Shown here one piece after another: positions 61,766 through 64,000 of a DNA stretch of 64,000 nucleotides (positions within the stretch are counted from its first letter, which is position 1; each line of letters begins with the position of its first letter). The notes beneath the pieces are model-generated. The model had not been told where the DNA came from and did not search any database. It was given only the letters and a program-made list of their open reading frames with translations. The position numbers and the translations under genes are program-made. The stretch comes from Xylaria sp. FL1777 (Eukaryota; Ascomycota; Sordariomycetes; Xylariales; Xylariaceae), in assembly GCA_022578965.1 (NCBI GenBank), contig MU400602.1, forward strand, positions 99,664 to 163,663. Direction: 5' to 3'.

Positions 61766-63945
61766 TTAGATTTAAGTTTATATTTTACTATTATAAAAAT
61801 AAATGCTAATAGATTGCTATAAAAAATTGCTTATTAAAGGTGCGTATATATTTAATAATAAAGCTATAATTATATATGCTTTAATAATATAAGAAAATAG
61901 CATATTAGCTTTAGTTGCGTTATAAAATTTACGCTTAGTTTACTAATTTATAAAAATATTTAAAAAAAAAGCAGCAAAACGTAAAAATGTGTTTTAAATT
62001 TAGAACTAAAAAAAACAAAATAACTTTTTAATTTATTATATATTATAAACATTTTTAATTTAGCAAAGCTTTTTATTAAAAGCTTTAAATGCTTTAAGAT
62101 TAAATTTAGTAAAAGCTAGTTGTTTAAATAAAGTAAAAAGCTTGTTTTAAAATGTAAAAATGTTAGTAATATTATAACTTATATTGTTTTTTTTGAATTT
62201 TATTTAAATACTAGCTTTTTAAAAACGCTATTAAACTTTAAGGTTTTTTAATATGTTAATTATTTTGTATATTTATAGCTTTAACTAGTTATTAGTTATA
62301 GTTTGCAATAAAAGCTATTTTTTTAAAAACTAACAAAAATTGTAGCTTTAATTATAATTGCAATACTAGTACTTTTATATGTTTGTTGCAATTTATTATT
62401 AGCGTATAAAATTAAATTCTTTGTTTAAGTTGTTGTTTTTATAATTAGAATTATTTTTAAAGTTAAAAGCAATAAAAGTAGTATTAAAAAAATTAGTTAA
62501 TTTAAATATAAAAGGTAGCATAAACGCTAATATAATAAACTATACAAGCAGGCAAAATAATTGCGGAAAAAACAATAGTAAAAGAAATAATATTTCGGTT
62601 AAAAAATCTATAGTATGTAATGCAACAAAAACTAGGCGTTAAAAAAATACAAAAAAAATATAACTATATGCAAAATATAATAATTAATTAATTAGGTATA
62701 ACTTTAAACGGATTTAAAGTTGCTACGTAAATAAATTACGGTTTGTTGTTTTTTGAATAAAAACGTAAACAGAAAAATTAACATAGTTGCTTTAAACCAA
62801 AATTCTAAGTTTGTATTAAGGGAGGTAAAAAGGGTTATAATTAGTAAAAAAGTAGTATAGCTAAAGAAATACAAACGCAAGAACTATTCTGGTTTAAGGC
62901 ACCTAAGATAAATTAAGTATACTATATAAGCTTAAACAAAACAAACGCTTTATAAAAATATATTTAAAAAAATCTAGCAAAAGAATTTCTAAAAAAATCT
63001 TAGTTATTTGTTAAATATTTTATAGTACTAATACTTAAAATAAAAAATAAAAAACAACTAATTAATAAAAAAAAAAAACTAATATAATAAGTAATAGTTA
63101 ATTATTAATTATTAAATATTGTTAAATAAGCTTTATACGATTGTATGTTTAATATATATATACTAAAACAAAGTATAATAATCTTTGTATTATAAGCTGT
63201 TTATATTTTATATTTTTAAGAGAAAAGAAGGTTTATATAAAGCAAAAGTTCTTTTTTATGTGTAAGAACTTTGCTAGCGTATAAGCTAAGCTAACATTAA
63301 GATTACTTTGGTTTATATAATAGCTTTTACATAAAGTAATCTTTATGCGAAATTTATTATACGTATTATATATAAGAATTACAACTAATAACTAGTTATT
63401 TTAACATTAGCTATTTTTTTTTTAGTTGCAATTTTTTTTGTACGATGCTATTTAAAAGAAATAAAAAAGAATAGTTCTATAAAAAGTTAAACACTTAATA
63501 TTTTAGTTTTTGCAAAAAAAGGGTTGCTTATATGTTTACTTTTTTTAAACTTTATAGTTATATAAAGCCTAGGTTTAAAGGTAGTTGCTTTTTAAGTAAA
63601 GTATTTAAACCTTTATGCAGTTTAATTATTGCTAGCATAATTAAGGTTTTTTGTTTTTATTATTATATAGCCAACTAACGTTAATTAATGATATAAAATA
63701 AAGTATTAGCAGTAAACAATTTATACTAAAGTTAATTAAGAGTTTCTTTTTTATATAGCAGCAAGTTTAATAATATACTGAAATACAAAAGCTAAGCTTT
63801 GTTTATAAAAAAAGCTCAAATTTTGTAATGCTTTTTGTTGCTTTTATATCTTTAAACCTTTTACTTTGTATAGCTGCTTATTTTGCTATTAGCTGCTTTG
63901 TACGCATATATATATACTTATAATAGCTTTACACTTAGTTATTTT

Positions 63946-63985
63946 TATATATATACTTATATATATATATATATATACTTATATA
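63946..63985. repeat. (TA)n and CTTATA repeat at the window end
   Basis: TA dinucleotide runs are broken by CTTATA units. A related TA run occurs at about 63,905-63,920. Confidence 0.75.
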
Positions 63986-64000
63986 ATAGCTGCTTTATTA

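Larger units (their letters stand above)
61619..64000. other. Unassigned DNA with less-degraded islands
   Basis: About 2.4 kb without a recognisable gene. Islands at 61,675-61,770 and about 62,520-62,920 keep CCC, GGCC, CGG and TCTGG sites that are nearly absent elsewhere. Most of the rest is AT-rich like the other spacers. Confidence 0.5.

Noticed and set aside
1..64000. Organellar (mitochondrial or apicoplast) or Plasmodium-like AT-rich genome
   Set aside because: There are no intact long ORFs, tRNAs or rRNAs. Repeats differ by directed transitions, and Helitron/PIF1 and LTR relics point to RIP-mutated fungal nuclear DNA.
1..64000. CRISPR arrays
   Set aside because: The only regular repeats (13,983 and 59,540) have related, not unique, inter-repeat sequence and lie in eukaryotic-type DNA.

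Overview
The window is a gene-free, extremely AT-rich stretch (a hand count of the first 600 bases gives 98 G+C, about 16%). It looks like an AT-block of a filamentous ascomycete nuclear genome, built from transposons destroyed by repeat-induced point mutation (RIP). Three things support this. Copies of the same repeat differ almost only by C/T and G/A changes. In-frame breaks in recognisable coding remnants are TAA or TAG, as expected from Gln, Arg and Trp codons. TpA is very frequent while CpA, TpC and CpC are scarce. No intact gene, tRNA, rRNA or CRISPR array is visible. Layout: positions 1-12,669 hold an inverted, window-truncated copy of a large LTR-bounded element, called family A here. 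12,670 to about 17,080 is unrecognised degraded DNA with a small tandem array. About 17,080-20,910 (+) is a fossil Helitron: a HUH-type Rep region, then a PIF1-like helicase with motifs I, Ia, II and III in one frame, then a hairpin. 20,910-28,946 is unrecognised AT-rich DNA with simple repeats. 28,947 to about 34,213 (+) is the 5' part of another family A copy. 34,214-36,305 is unassigned. 36,306 to about 43,375 is the other end of a family A copy in inverse orientation. 43,860-58,833 (+) is a complete family A copy of 14,974 bp with two 304-bp direct LTRs and a GTAT target-site duplication. 58,834-61,347 contains a tandem array of about 100-bp units, 61,348-61,618 is a solo LTR, and the remainder is unassigned. 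Family A is the most interesting object. Four of its six LTRs are exactly 304 bp. The internal region is about 14.4 kb, far longer than the usual fungal Gypsy or Copia interior. I could not find reverse transcriptase, integrase or protease motifs through the mutation. In three copies the same frame shows a long low-stop protein remnant of roughly 870 codons that I do not recognise. The base asymmetry switches strand inside the element, suggesting genes in both directions. It may be an undescribed LTR-bounded or hybrid element, or a retroelement that captured a large cargo. The five longest ORFs in the window look like chance open frames, and three of them begin at TTG rather than ATG.
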